DNA of 64,000 nucleotides, taken from a virus. Shown here piece after piece: positions 22,214 to 29,507 of the stretch (its first letter is position 1; each line of letters opens with the position of its first letter). Location: positions 1 through 64,000 of the IMG/VR virus record IMGVR_UViG_3300032323_001487; one strand, 5' to 3'. The position numbers were made by a program, and so were the translations under genes. Under the pieces are notes generated by a model that worked only from the letters and a program-made list of their open reading frames with translations, was not told the DNA's origin and did not search any database.

Positions 22214-23212
22214 ATGACTGAGACTACTTTTATTGAGAAGGCAGAGCGCCTTCACGCAGATTTGCCAGCAGTTCTTTATGGACTTGCCGGGCAAGCGATA
22301 AACTCAGAGTTGGGAAAAACTCTCGACTCTTACTACGACGACAAAGTAGGTCGCGCTGTTATTCGCAATCGTGGATTAGTGAAAGGCAAAATCATTAGCG
22401 CAGATGCTCTTGTAGGAGAAGACTCTTACGCAAGACCTAATGGCGACAAATACTTTGCTCGCAACTGGGGTTCTAGCGCACATAAGGATGTCGAGGTTCT
22501 TCGCAAGAGTCGCGATGTCAATCAGTTCGTGTTGCTATATGGCGCACCTGGTTGTGGAAAAACCGCGCTCGCGGAAGCCGCGTTTGGTTCAGACCTTTAC
22601 ACAGTTCTAGGTTCTGGCGACACAGAAGTTTCCGACTTGGTTGGTGGCTATGTCCAGACTCCAAGTGGCTCGTTCGAGTGGGTCGATGGTCCTCTCCTTC
22701 GCGCAGCAGAAGAAGGCAAAGTTCTTCTGATTGACGAAGTGGGTCTTATCGACTCGAAGGTTCTGACTGTTGTCTATGGACTTATGGATGGTCGTCGCGA
22801 GTACACAGTTACTGCTAACCCAGAGCGCGGCACAGTCAAGGCGAAGGATGGATTCTTCGTTATCGCTGCGACTAACCCAAACGCACCGGGCGTAGTTCTC
22901 TCAGAGGCTTTGCTATCGCGATTCACTATTCAGGCAGAAATGACTACTGACTGGTCGCTCGCGAAGAAGTTGGGCGTTCCTATGCAAATGGTTACTGCGG
23001 CGCAGAACCTTGCTAAGAAGTTCACCAGCGACGAAGTTTCGTGGGTTCCTCAGATGCGCGAGTTGCTCGCGTTCCGAGACCTGTCGAAAGTATTTGGCAC
23101 CTCGTGGGCTATCGAGAATTTGATAGCCGCCTGCCCTGAGTTAGACAGACCTACTGTGGTCGATGTGCTGACTCGTGTGTATGGCGAGGAGTGCCGCGCA
23201 GCCAGAATCTAG
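22214..23212 (+). CDS. MoxR/CobS-type AAA+ ATPase
   Basis: 332 aa. Walker A GAPGCGKT (110-117), Walker B VLLIDEVG (about 171-178), sensor-1 FFVIAATNPN and a downstream arginine-finger region (LSEALLSRFTIQAEM). The order and the SGDTEVSDLVGGYVQ and DGPLLRAAEEGKVL segments match the MoxR/CobS family. Paired with the VWA protein at 23345, like CobS-CobT or RavA-ViaA. Such pairs act as chaperones in metal insertion or complex remodelling. The phage role is unknown; interference with host complexes or virion assembly are options. Confidence 0.85.
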   Translation: MTETTFIEKAERLHADLPAVLYGLAGQAINSELGKTLDSYYDDKVGRAVIRNRGLVKGKIISADALVGEDSYARPNGDKYFARNWGSSAHKDVEVLRKSRDVNQFVLLYGAPGCGKTALAEAAFGSDLYTVLGSGDTEVSDLVGGYVQTPSGSFEWVDGPLLRAAEEGKVLLIDEVGLIDSKVLTVVYGLMDGRREYTVTANPERGTVKAKDGFFVIAATNPNAPGVVLSEALLSRFTIQAEMTTDWSLAKKLGVPMQMVTAAQNLAKKFTSDEVSWVPQMRELLAFRDLSKVFGTSWAIENLIAACPELDRPTVVDVLTRVYGEECRAARI

Positions 23213-23236
23213 GCTCCTTCCCCTAGATTCTCTAGC

Positions 23237-23272
23237 GAGGGGGTGGGTTGGTTCTCCCCAACTCACCCTCTC
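23237..23272 (+). terminator. Large intergenic hairpin, terminator-like
   Basis: A 15 bp stem with two G-U pairs (GAGGGGGTGGGTTGG / CCAACTCACCCTCTC) and loop TTCTCC. Only a weak T-tract follows, so it may act as an mRNA 3'-end stabiliser. Confidence 0.55.
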
Positions 23273-23278
23273 TTCAAC

Positions 23279-23307
23279 TTGACAATCAATAAAAAATCCT
23301 TTACCAT
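23279..23307 (+). promoter_or_regulatory. Promoter for the VWA gene
   Basis: TTGACA (23279-23284), 17 bp, TACCAT (23302-23307). The VWA gene can be transcribed separately from its ATPase partner. Confidence 0.65.
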
Positions 23308-23344
23308 TACAGAGTAGCAATTAGATGAAAGGACACAAAGACTA

Positions 23345-25207
23345 ATGGCTCATTACTCACCTAGTATCGAAACTAGAAAATCCACTCCAACTGAGTGGCT
23401 ACGAATTGGCGCACAGATTGGTCAAATCGTAAACAACTGGTCTTACAGAGACGACCTCGTGGTCTATCTAGGAGAAGAGATGTCTGCGCCTTACGCAGCG
23501 CTCTTCAATCCTGCGAGCGCCGAGGTCGAGGTCAACGTGGTTCGAGCATTTGGCTCGTTCGCAAATCCTGCTTTGATTGGCGACCTCACCAAGCGCAAGA
23601 ATCAACTCGAGCACGCATCAGGTTGTGGCTCTGTCTATCACGAGGCTTGCCACGCGCGGTTCACTCGCTGGTCTCTCGCAGACGCTGCTCGTATTTTGAC
23701 TAAGCGCGAGCACGATGCTCTGATGCTTTTGGAAGAAGGTCGCATCGAATCTTTTGGAGTCGCCTCAATCCCGGGCAACAAAATTCTTCTTCGCTCTTCT
23801 GGTATGGAAATCGCGATTGGCGACTTCGACAAAGTTAAGGAGAACCTCACCAGCATCGATAGCGTCGTTCAGTTGTGTGGGCTAATGCTTGCTCGCGTTG
23901 ATGCTGGCGTTTTCACAGAAGAAGATGTCGAGCCTTTGGCAGAAGTTGTTGACTTAGCGATTGGCGCAGACAACGTTGCCAAGTTGCGTTCTATCTGGAT
24001 TGCGTTCCAAGCGCACGACCAGCACACCAACGCTCTACCTCTTTACGACCTTGCTCGCGAGTGGGTCAGGATTGTAGACGAGATTAAGTCAGAGAAGGGC
24101 GAAGAGCCTAGCGATGATGGTTGCTCTTACCCTGGAGCATCAGGTGAGCCGGGCGCATCAAGCGAGCCGGGCGAGCCAAGCGAATCAGGTGAGCCAAGCG
24201 AGAACCCAATTTGGAAAGCAGTCAACAAGGCTCTTGAAGATGCTATCGAAGAAATAAAAGACAACATCCAGATTGACAACCAGACTGCGATTGACAACGC
24301 AATCGAAGACGAAGAGATGCGCGAAGAAGTTCAGGCTCGCAACTCTGAGGCAGAACGTCGTCAAGAAGAGAAGAAGGTTTCTGATGAAGTCTTTGGTCGT
24401 GGCACTGGTCCTAGCGCAGACACTAAGACTCGCTCGAGACTAATCGAGAGTCGCAAGCCAACTAGTTCAGAGCGAGCCTCTGCTGTTCGCGTTGCTCGAC
24501 TACTCGACAAAGCGAAATACCGCGAGCGCGAACAAACTCGTATCAAGAGCGTAGTTCCACCGGGTCGTCTTCGCACGCGAGCAATCGTTCAGGGTCAGGC
24601 TCTCAAGTCGAAGGGTATCAACCAAGAGACAGAGGCGTGGCGTAGAACCCAGCGCAAGCACACAGAAGACCCAACTCTTCACGTGGGCGTGCTGGTAGAC
24701 ATCTCAGGCTCGATGCGTAGCGCGATGAACCCAATGGCGACAACTGCTTGGGTTCTGTCAGAGGCTGGTCGTAGGATTCAGGCTCAGACTTCGATGGTCT
24801 ACTTCGGCAATGGCGTGTTCCCGACTCTCAAGCCGGGACAGCACCTAGACGAAGTGAAGGTCTACTCGGCGACTGACAACACCGAGCGATTCGAGAAGGC
24901 GTTCAAGGCGCTGAACGGTCAGATGAATCTGACTCGCAGTTCGGGCGCTCGTCTGCTCGTGATTGTGTCTGACGGATACTACGACTACGACCAGCGCGAG
25001 GCTGCTAGCAAAGCGGTAGCGGAGTGCGAGAAGGCAGGCGTGGCAGTTATCTGGCTCACCTACGACGAAGGCTCGACGGCTAAGGCGATTCTGCGGAACA
25101 GCAAGAACGCCCGACTGATTCTCGCTCACGGCAAGACATCGGAAGAGGTCGCGCAACTAATCGGTAGCGAGTCTGCCGATGCGCTGACCAAGGTCGGTAG
25201 GAGATAA
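23345..25207 (+). CDS. CobT/ViaA-like VWA-domain protein with HExxH motif
   Basis: 620 aa. The N-terminal part holds YHEACHARF (H99-E-x-x-H), a zincin-like motif found in phage CobT-type proteins. The middle has a disordered Gly/Glu/Pro/Ser repeat (GEPSESGEPSE, about 258-285) and acidic helices. The C-terminal VWA domain starts at about 445 with the MIDAS motif D452-I-S-G-S, followed by a conserved Thr/Asp strand (LLVIVSDGYYDYD). The MIDAS binds Mg and a partner. Works with the MoxR-type ATPase upstream. GC bias is higher than in neighbours. Confidence 0.82.
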   Translation: MAHYSPSIETRKSTPTEWLRIGAQIGQIVNNWSYRDDLVVYLGEEMSAPYAALFNPASAEVEVNVVRAFGSFANPALIGDLTKRKNQLEHASGCGSVYHEACHARFTRWSLADAARILTKREHDALMLLEEGRIESFGVASIPGNKILLRSSGMEIAIGDFDKVKENLTSIDSVVQLCGLMLARVDAGVFTEEDVEPLAEVVDLAIGADNVAKLRSIWIAFQAHDQHTNALPLYDLAREWVRIVDEIKSEKGEEPSDDGCSYPGASGEPGASSEPGEPSESGEPSENPIWKAVNKALEDAIEEIKDNIQIDNQTAIDNAIEDEEMREEVQARNSEAERRQEEKKVSDEVFGRGTGPSADTKTRSRLIESRKPTSSERASAVRVARLLDKAKYREREQTRIKSVVPPGRLRTRAIVQGQALKSKGINQETEAWRRTQRKHTEDPTLHVGVLVDISGSMRSAMNPMATTAWVLSEAGRRIQAQTSMVYFGNGVFPTLKPGQHLDEVKVYSATDNTERFEKAFKALNGQMNLTRSSGARLLVIVSDGYYDYDQREAASKAVAECEKAGVAVIWLTYDEGSTAKAILRNSKNARLILAHGKTSEEVAQLIGSESADALTKVGRR

Positions 25208-25262
25208 CGGCTTGGGGGTAGGGATTGTGTCCCCTACCCCCGACACGCCGATACAATAAAAC

Positions 25263-25291
25263 TTGACACGGCAAGCGATTAGCGCAATAAT
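25263..25291 (+). promoter_or_regulatory. Promoter for the 25333 gene
   Basis: TTGACA (25263-25268), 17 bp, AATAAT. A CGACACGCC box lies 20 bp upstream. The spacer contains CGGCAAGCG. Confidence 0.6.
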
Positions 25292-25332
25292 TAGATACAC
25301 GAGCCAACGGCTCGCCTAACGGAAGGACAAAA

Positions 25333-25758
25333 ATGGGACAGTATCACATCCTCGTAAACCTAGACAAGCGTGAGTGGGTAGACCCTCACGGCTTGGGATT
25401 GGGTGACAAGCAACACGAGCACACGGGAGCGTTCAACGGGTCGCTCTCTGACGCAATGTATCTACTCGTAATGAGTAGCCCGAGACGCGGTGGCGGAGAT
25501 TGGGCAGAGACCGAGGTCTCTGGGCGCTGGGTTGGAGATAGGGTCGTTCTGCTGGGCGACTACACAGAAGACGCAGACATTCCAAATGTCGAGAACGCCA
25601 GCAAACTTTATGTTCAGGTTCAGGAAGAGTTTTTGGACATCACGCCTCAAGTGCGAGACGCGTTCAAAATCGTATTCGAATTGGACTACGAACTCAAGGT
25701 CAGCGATTGGGACTCTGAGTATTCGTATTGGATAGTCAAGGACCCTGAGCGAGTCTAA
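25333..25758 (+). CDS. Conserved phage/bacterial hypothetical (MGQYHIxVNLDKRE family)
   Basis: 141 aa. The opening MGQYHILVNLDKREWVDPHG is characteristic of a small family of unknown function found in bacteria, plasmids and phages. Later WVGDRVVLLGDYTEDAD resembles the same family. GGAAGG RBS; single-gene unit with its own terminator. Confidence 0.7.
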   Translation: MGQYHILVNLDKREWVDPHGLGLGDKQHEHTGAFNGSLSDAMYLLVMSSPRRGGGDWAETEVSGRWVGDRVVLLGDYTEDADIPNVENASKLYVQVQEEFLDITPQVRDAFKIVFELDYELKVSDWDSEYSYWIVKDPERV

Positions 25759-25771
25759 AAACTAACGAAAG

Positions 25772-25804
25772 CCACGAGCCTTGAAAAGGGGTTCGTGGTT
25801 TTTT
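25772..25804 (+). terminator. Rho-independent terminator
   Basis: CCACGAGCC pairs with GGTTCGTGG (one G-U) and TTTTTT follows. The loop and 3' arm (GAAAAGGGGTTCGTGGTTTT) look like a dispersed-repeat copy built into a terminator. Confidence 0.85.
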
Positions 25805-25812
25805 CGTATCTT

Positions 25813-25841
25813 GAAAAAGGGGTAGCCCTTTTTCCAAGCGA
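25813..25841 (+). repeat. Dispersed intergenic repeat, copy 5
   Basis: GAAAAAGGGGTAGCCCTTTTTCC then AAGCGA. It lies right after the terminator. Confidence 0.65.
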
Positions 25842-25848
25842 GGTTTTG

Positions 25849-25876
25849 ACTCGCTCGCTCACTCGCTCACTCGCTG
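25849..25876 (+). repeat. CTCGCTCA short tandem repeat
   Basis: Three to four tandem copies of an 8 bp CTCGCTCA unit with small variation. No coding potential. Confidence 0.6.
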
Positions 25877-25939
25877 TGAAATAAAAATCTGCGTCGTGCT
25901 TCTCCTGAACGACACGCCAAAAAAAGTTCTATAAATAAC

Positions 25940-25970
25940 TTGACTTAATGTCAGGGGTGTGTTTTACTCT
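25940..25970 (+). promoter_or_regulatory. Promoter for the 26010 gene
   Basis: TTGACT (25940-25945), 17 bp, TTTACT. An AATGTCAG box follows the -35, and ACGACACGCC lies about 30 bp upstream. Confidence 0.6.
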
Positions 25971-26009
25971 ATTTACATCAAAGTTCTTTGGAAGGAGAAC
26001 AAACAAAAA

Positions 26010-26417
26010 ATGGCAAATTACTACGAGACAGCAAGAAGCAACTATTTCTTCGTAAAAGATGTAGACGCTTTCAAAGCAGAACTAGATGGGTCTGGTCTTA
26101 ATGTCGAGACTCGCAACATTGGAGAACTAACTCAGGTTGGTCTATTCGCAGACGACTCTCAATCAGCGTCTTTCTTCGAGAAGTATGACCAAGAGACCTT
26201 CGAGTCAGAAGAGTTGGATTGGACAGGTATCTTCAAGCGACACCTAGTTGACAACCAAGTCGCAATCATTATGGGCGCTGGCGCTGAGAAACTTCGCTAC
26301 ATAAATGGTTGGGCTGAGGCTTACAACAACAAAGGTGAGAAGAGGGTAATTGGCTTGAGCGACATCTACAAACTAGCAGAGGAACTTGGCTCTGAAATTA
26401 CCAGAGCCGAATACTAA
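26010..26417 (+). CDS. Hypothetical protein (MANYYExxRSNYF family)
   Basis: 135 aa from the ATG at 26010 (GGAAGGAG 8 bases upstream; the frame is open to 25959). The opening MANYYETARSNYFFVKDVDA resembles proteins encoded by plasmids and phages that begin with a YY..TR.NYF strand. The C-terminal part has GLSDIYKLAEELGS. Function unknown. Confidence 0.6.
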   Translation: MANYYETARSNYFFVKDVDAFKAELDGSGLNVETRNIGELTQVGLFADDSQSASFFEKYDQETFESEELDWTGIFKRHLVDNQVAIIMGAGAEKLRYINGWAEAYNNKGEKRVIGLSDIYKLAEELGSEITRAEY

Positions 26418-26437
26418 AAAATAATTTGGGAAAGGGC

Positions 26438-26467
26438 TTGACAAATGTCAGCCCTGACCCTTATTAT
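26438..26467 (+). promoter_or_regulatory. Promoter for the 26501 operon
   Basis: TTGACA (26438-26443), about 18 bp, TATTAT. TGACAAATGTCA overlaps the -35 as an imperfect dyad. Confidence 0.65.
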
Positions 26468-26500
26468 AGAAACATAAAGTTCTGGAAGGAGAACAAACAA

Positions 26501-26701
26501 ATGCCAAGATTTCGAATTGGATACAGCGAAGAGTCGTATGGCTGGTATTACTTCGACGCTGACAGCGCTGAAAAAGCACAGGAACTAATCGAGTTGGTCG
26601 AAGAGGGCGAACTTGACGCAGACGACCTACCTGCTTTCTACAAGAAAGAAAATGGTGGTCAGCACGAGTGGATTAACGACCTAGAGGAGTTGGACAACTA
26701 A
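26501..26701 (+). CDS. Small acidic hypothetical protein
   Basis: 66 aa from the ATG at 26501 (GGAAGGAG RBS). YGWYYFDADSAEKAQELIELVEEGELDADDLP indicates a strand plus acidic helix. Coupled to the following gene (TAATG). No family recognised. Confidence 0.6.
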   Translation: MPRFRIGYSEESYGWYYFDADSAEKAQELIELVEEGELDADDLPAFYKKENGGQHEWINDLEELDN

Positions 26702-26955
26702 TGGCTGAGTGCGCTTGCGAATACTGCGAGTCTCCAGACAAGCACAACATTTACGCTGAAGGACTCTGCCAAGAGTGCTACGAAGAGTGTCGAGAGGAAA
26801 AACAACTAATGACAGAAATCAACAAGTGCGACTTGTGCCTAGAGGTCTCAACTGAGGCTCTAGTCAAGTTCGTGAAACTAGACATCTGCGCTGAGTGCGC
26901 CGAGAAAATTGACGAACAGCACGAGCGTCGTATGCGCTATCTAGACCAACTCTAA
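26701..26955 (+). CDS. Double zinc-ribbon small protein
   Basis: 84 aa. Two Cys4 units: CACEYC..CQECYEEC (about 4-31) and CDLCLEVSTEALVKFVKLDICAEC (about 43-66), followed by an acidic/basic helix. The second unit resembles the C-terminal ribbon of the 19539 protein. Possibly a protein-protein or nucleic-acid adaptor. Confidence 0.65.
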   Translation: MAECACEYCESPDKHNIYAEGLCQECYEECREEKQLMTEINKCDLCLEVSTEALVKFVKLDICAECAEKIDEQHERRMRYLDQL

Positions 26956-26972
26956 AAAAGGAAAATAAGCAA

Positions 26973-27242
26973 ATGGAAAAAATCACAGTAAATCTAAAAA
27001 GCGAGGCGTTCGCCTCAATAGACCAACTCATTTCGACTTGGGACAACACCTTCTTGTATCGCCTAACTTGGACAGACAATGTGGCGAACACTTGGGAAGA
27101 GTATTACCCAACTTTGCCTATCGCTCTTGTTCGACTTTCGGCGCTCGCAGAGTGCGTGGATTTCCCAGACAAGTCGTTCAGGGCAGAGCCAGCGAAGTTC
27201 ATTACTTCTGCTCAGGAGTTCCTAGACGAGCAGGTGGCGTAA
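26973..27242 (+). CDS. Hypothetical protein
   Basis: 89 aa, begins MEKITVNLKSEAFASIDQLI. Mixed alpha/beta with TWEEYYPTLPIALVRLSALAECVDFPD. AAAGGAAA RBS. Couples to the next ATG (TAATG). No family recognised. Confidence 0.6.
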   Translation: MEKITVNLKSEAFASIDQLISTWDNTFLYRLTWTDNVANTWEEYYPTLPIALVRLSALAECVDFPDKSFRAEPAKFITSAQEFLDEQVA

Positions 27243-27472
27243 TGACAGTTCAAAAACTAATTGACCTGCTGAAACTCTCAGACCCAAACGAGCCAATCGT
27301 GTTTCAGTTTTTGCTACACGAACATGTAGAACTCGACTACTCAGCAGAGGAGTTTGAAGCAATCGCTGACCACCTAGAAGACAGCGACTCATTTGGCGAC
27401 GACACAGCACGAGTGCTAAAAGATTGGCTGGCTCGTGCGAACGAAGTTCTCGAAGAAGAGGGGTTGATGTAA
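27242..27472 (+). CDS. Small acidic hypothetical protein
   Basis: 76 aa from the ATG at 27242. The frame is open upstream, but that would run through the previous gene. FLLHEHVELDYSAEEFEAIADHLEDSDSFGDD is a strongly acidic helical segment. It is the last gene of this small operon. No family recognised. Confidence 0.6.
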   Translation: MTVQKLIDLLKLSDPNEPIVFQFLLHEHVELDYSAEEFEAIADHLEDSDSFGDDTARVLKDWLARANEVLEEEGLM

Positions 27473-27505
27473 AATAAAAACACACAAAAGAAAGTTGAGG
27501 CTCTT

Positions 27506-27724
27506 ATGACTCAGTATCAGGTAGTCGTTCCTGTTTCGTTTCTCGTCGAAGCAAACAGCGACGCTGAGGCAAAGCGAATTGCCACAGGACTAATTCACGA
27601 ACACATTAATGGAAACAAGTTAGAGGCAGAGTTTATTGAGGAAACTTTTGGCAAGCAAGAAAAGCCAAACTTCTCTGTTCAGGACTTGGAAGCCATTGAG
27701 TGTTCCGCACTTGACAACGAATAA
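27506..27724 (+). CDS. Small hypothetical protein
   Basis: 72 aa, begins MTQYQVVVPVSFLVEANSDA. A beta-alpha-beta start (VVVPVSFLVEANSDAEAKRIATGLI) resembles the small A-subunit-like domain common in phage proteins. Its 3' end contains the -35 of the next promoter. No family recognised. Confidence 0.6.
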   Translation: MTQYQVVVPVSFLVEANSDAEAKRIATGLIHEHINGNKLEAEFIEETFGKQEKPNFSVQDLEAIECSALDNE

Positions 27725-27739
27725 ATAAATCATTACCAT
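27711..27739 (+). promoter_or_regulatory. Promoter for the 27771 operon
   Basis: TTGACA (27711-27716), 17 bp, TACCAT (27734-27739), the same -10 as the VWA-gene promoter. Confidence 0.65.
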
Positions 27740-27770
27740 TGAGGTAATGTCAAAAACAAAAAAGGACAAA

Positions 27771-28157
27771 ATGACAACTATGACAAAAGTTCTACAAGAC
27801 TCAGCGTTCTACACGAACGAAGCAGGCACAGAGGTTGTATGGGACAACGACCCTAACAAGCGTTTCTATGTCGTGCGTGCTGGCGAAATGCGTATCCACG
27901 CAACCAAAGATGGACACACAGAGGTTATTCGCTACACAGACCAACTACGAGACTTTGGCATTACAGATGATGACGCGCTCGCGGTTTGGTCTGCTAAAGA
28001 CGAAGAAGTATTTTCTTGGGTGAACAACTCTTGGTTCGAGGTCTACGACGCAAATGACTCATACTATTTCTCAGACCCACTCCACTCTTTAGACGAGGCA
28101 GTAGAGTTCGCTCTAGCATTGTCAAAGACTTTTGGCAAAGATGGAGAGGTGGCGTAA
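27771..28157 (+). CDS. Hypothetical protein
   Basis: 128 aa from the ATG at 27771 (AAAAGGAC upstream; ATG at 27747 is an alternative). Beta-rich start (RFYVVRAGEMRIHATKDGHTEVIRY) and an aromatic, acidic C-terminal half (WVNNSWFEVYDANDSYYFSD). Directly coupled to the regulator gene at 28157. No family recognised. Confidence 0.6.
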   Translation: MTTMTKVLQDSAFYTNEAGTEVVWDNDPNKRFYVVRAGEMRIHATKDGHTEVIRYTDQLRDFGITDDDALAVWSAKDEEVFSWVNNSWFEVYDANDSYYFSDPLHSLDEAVEFALALSKTFGKDGEVA

Positions 28158-28432
28158 TGAAAGTTCGACAAGCAGTTGGCGAGGTAATCCGTGAGGCACG
28201 CCTCGAGCGCAAGATGACTCTTCGAGACCTGTCGTCAGTTTCTAGCGTCGCCCTTGGATACCTGAGCGAACTCGAGCGTGGACAGAAAGAGGCTTCATCA
28301 GAAATCCTCGACAGCGTGGCACTCGGCTTGGGTATCTCACTTTCCGAATTAGTGGTTCAGACGGGTTATAGAATAATGTTGAACGAACCCGCCAACGAGC
28401 CTGAGAGACTCTTAGAGTTCGCACGGGTCTAA
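28157..28432 (+). CDS. XRE-family regulator resembling ClgR/PspR
   Basis: 91 aa. HTH_3 domain: IREARLERKMTLRDLSSVSSVALGYLSELERGQKEASSEILDSVALGLGISLSELV. The GYLSELERGQKEASSE recognition-helix region is strikingly like actinobacterial ClgR, which activates clp protease and related genes. A phage copy may rewire host proteostasis or act as the early-gene repressor binding the AATGTC sites of nearby promoters; neither is shown. Start overlaps the upstream stop (TAATG). Confidence 0.8.
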   Translation: MKVRQAVGEVIREARLERKMTLRDLSSVSSVALGYLSELERGQKEASSEILDSVALGLGISLSELVVQTGYRIMLNEPANEPERLLEFARV

Positions 28433-28447
28433 CTAGTTAGGAACACA

Positions 28448-28627
28448 ATGGGTGCTTTAGAGACGCTCTGGAAACTTGCTGACGATTTTGAAATCAAACC
28501 CGAACGGCTCGCCGAGAGTGCGGAACTGTCCGCTATGATTTCGAAGAACACCGCCTACGCCGAGTTATCGGCTTGGGTAAAGAAGAACCTTGGTAGTTTC
28601 AAGACCGCCAAGAAATCTTCTAAATAA
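28448..28627 (+). CDS. Small helical hypothetical protein
   Basis: 59 aa, begins MGALETLWKLADDFEIKPER. Helical with a Lys-rich end (KTAKKSSK). AGGAAC sits 8 bases before the ATG, 15 bp after the regulator. It contains the GAACGGCTCGCCGAG motif in frame. No family recognised. Confidence 0.55.
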   Translation: MGALETLWKLADDFEIKPERLAESAELSAMISKNTAYAELSAWVKKNLGSFKTAKKSSK

Positions 28628-28629
28628 AC

Positions 28630-28658
28630 TTGACACGGCTAGGCTTATCGGCTAGCCT
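28630..28658 (+). promoter_or_regulatory. Promoter of candidate ncRNA
   Basis: TTGACA (28630-28635), 17 bp, TAGCCT (28653-28658). The spacer holds CGGCTAGGC and CGGCTAGCC, two half copies of the ACGGCNNGCC motif. Confidence 0.5.
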
Positions 28659-28664
28659 TGGAGA

Positions 28665-28777
28665 ACAACGGGCGTAGGTTCACCCCCCTCGAACCTACGG
28701 CTCGTGCCTGATGGGTTTATTGCTTTTCCCATCACGGCTCGCCCCCTAACTGCTTCCCCCAGCGGTTAGGGGGTTTT
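28665..28777 (+). ncRNA. Candidate structured ~113 nt small RNA
   Basis: Delimited by a promoter and a strong terminator, without an ORF. Three hairpins in order: CGTAGGTTC / GAACCTACG (28673-28699, 9 bp, C-rich loop), TGATGGG / CCCATCA (28709-28734) and the terminator stem. The C-rich loop (ACCCCCCTC) is a plausible antisense seed for the GGGGTAG-type repeats or ribosome-binding sites. Confidence 0.55.
28742..28777 (+). terminator. Strong Rho-independent terminator
   Basis: CCCCCTAACTGC pairs with GCGGTTAGGGGG (one G-U) around TTCCCCCA, then TTTT. Confidence 0.9.
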
Positions 28778-28823
28778 CCTTTGACGGCTCGCCCTTACAC
28801 GCTATGCGTGTCGCCCGTAGCGC

Positions 28824-28851
28824 TTGACGGATAGCCCTGAGCGTGTATAAT
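28824..28851 (+). promoter_or_regulatory. Promoter for the 28891 gene
   Basis: TTGACG (28824-28829), 16 bp, TATAAT (28846-28851) with a TG just before it. TTGACGGATAGCCC also belongs to the ACGGCNNGCC motif family, showing that the motif can supply a -35 box. Confidence 0.7.
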
Positions 28852-28890
28852 GGTAGGACAGCCAACGGAGACGCAACGGAAGGAGTTGTA

Positions 28891-29118
28891 ATGGCAAGGA
28901 AGAAGAAGCCAGCACTCGACCAAGCGAACGAAGCACGACGCAAGGCTGAGGCGAAAGCCTTGGCAGAGATACTGCGAGAGCGAGCGAGGTCGAACGCAAG
29001 TGGCGTTCACGAGGACAAGCGAACAAAGCGTTTGCGAACTCGTGAGGCGAAGACGAGGGAAGCCCTGAGAGATTTTGACTCAGGGCTTTTTTCGTATCGA
29101 GCGAAGCGAGGGGTCTAG
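28891..29118 (+). CDS. Small highly basic protein with terminator inside its 3' end
   Basis: 75 aa from the ATG at 28891 (GGAAGGAG RBS; the frame is open to 28843). Lys/Arg/Ala-rich helix (ARRKAEAKALAEILRERARS, KRLRTREAKTREALR) suggests nucleic-acid binding or a coiled coil. A convincing terminator (29061-29092) lies before the stop at 29116, so most transcripts would lack a stop codon. The ORF is probably real to about residue 55; the C-terminal end is uncertain. Confidence 0.55.
   Translation: MARKKKPALDQANEARRKAEAKALAEILRERARSNASGVHEDKRTKRLRTREAKTREALRDFDSGLFSYRAKRGV
29061..29092 (+). terminator. Terminator embedded in the 28891 ORF
   Basis: AGCCCTGAG / CTCAGGGCT, 9 bp perfect, loop AGATTTTGA, followed by TTTTTT. 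Confidence 0.85.
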
Positions 29119-29150
29119 GTTTTCGCTTGGAAAAAGAGAGACCCCTTTAC
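29106..29150 (-). repeat. Dispersed intergenic repeat, copy 6 (reverse)
   Basis: TTTTCGCTTGGAAAAAGAGA then GACCCCTTTAC is the reverse copy; a GAGGGGTCTAGG stretch just before it resembles the start of a forward copy, so two may overlap. Confidence 0.6.
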
Positions 29151-29161
29151 GCTCGACCGGG

Positions 29162-29191
29162 AAAAGAAAAATCCCCAACTTTCGTTGGGGA
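29162..29191 (-). terminator. Terminator for the minus-strand 29212 gene
   Basis: TCCCCAAC / GTTGGGGA hairpin. On the minus strand TTTTTCTTTT follows. Confidence 0.85.
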
Positions 29192-29211
29192 CTTTCCTGA
29201 TTGGGTTTTGA

Positions 29212-29394
29212 CTACTCGACGATTGAAGTCGTGTTCAGCCAAACGCTCGCTGAACCAGAGTTGTCGTTCGAGTTGAAAGTCGAGACGAACTCAACTGCTT
29301 TGTCCCAAGCACCAACACCAAAGTTGATGTAGAACTTTGAGCCATTGTCCAACTGAACTAGGACACGAACCCCCTGCGATACTGCTTTTTCCAT
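29212..29394 (-). CDS. Small hypothetical protein
   Basis: 60 aa, begins MEKAVSQGVRVLVQLDNGSK. The ATG at 29394 is chosen because CAGGAG lies just upstream and a promoter is placed correctly; the frame is open to a TTG at 29514. Beta-rich with FYINFGVGAWDKAVEFV and SASVWLN. It is the only minus-strand gene in the small-gene region apart from 40627. No family recognised. Confidence 0.6.
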   Translation of the reverse strand: MEKAVSQGVRVLVQLDNGSKFYINFGVGAWDKAVEFVSTFNSNDNSGSASVWLNTTSIVE

Positions 29395-29445
29395 TTTCCA
29401 CTCCTGAGAGATAGAACCAACGCCAAACGATTGTTTGACCTTTTC

Positions 29446-29474
29446 AGGATAGGGTCTCATAAATCTTTTGTCAA
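29446..29474 (-). promoter_or_regulatory. Promoter for the minus-strand 29212 gene
   Basis: Minus strand TTGACA (29474-29469), 17 bp, TATCCT (29451-29446). Divergent from the 29508 promoter, which has the same -10. Confidence 0.7.
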
Positions 29475-29507
29475 GCGACACGCCAAAAAACTTTTTTGAA
29501 AATGTGC

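Noticed and set aside
25849-25876. Integration attachment site in the CTCGCTCA tandem repeat
   Set aside because: No integrase gene and no tRNA overlap in the window; a simple microsatellite explains it.
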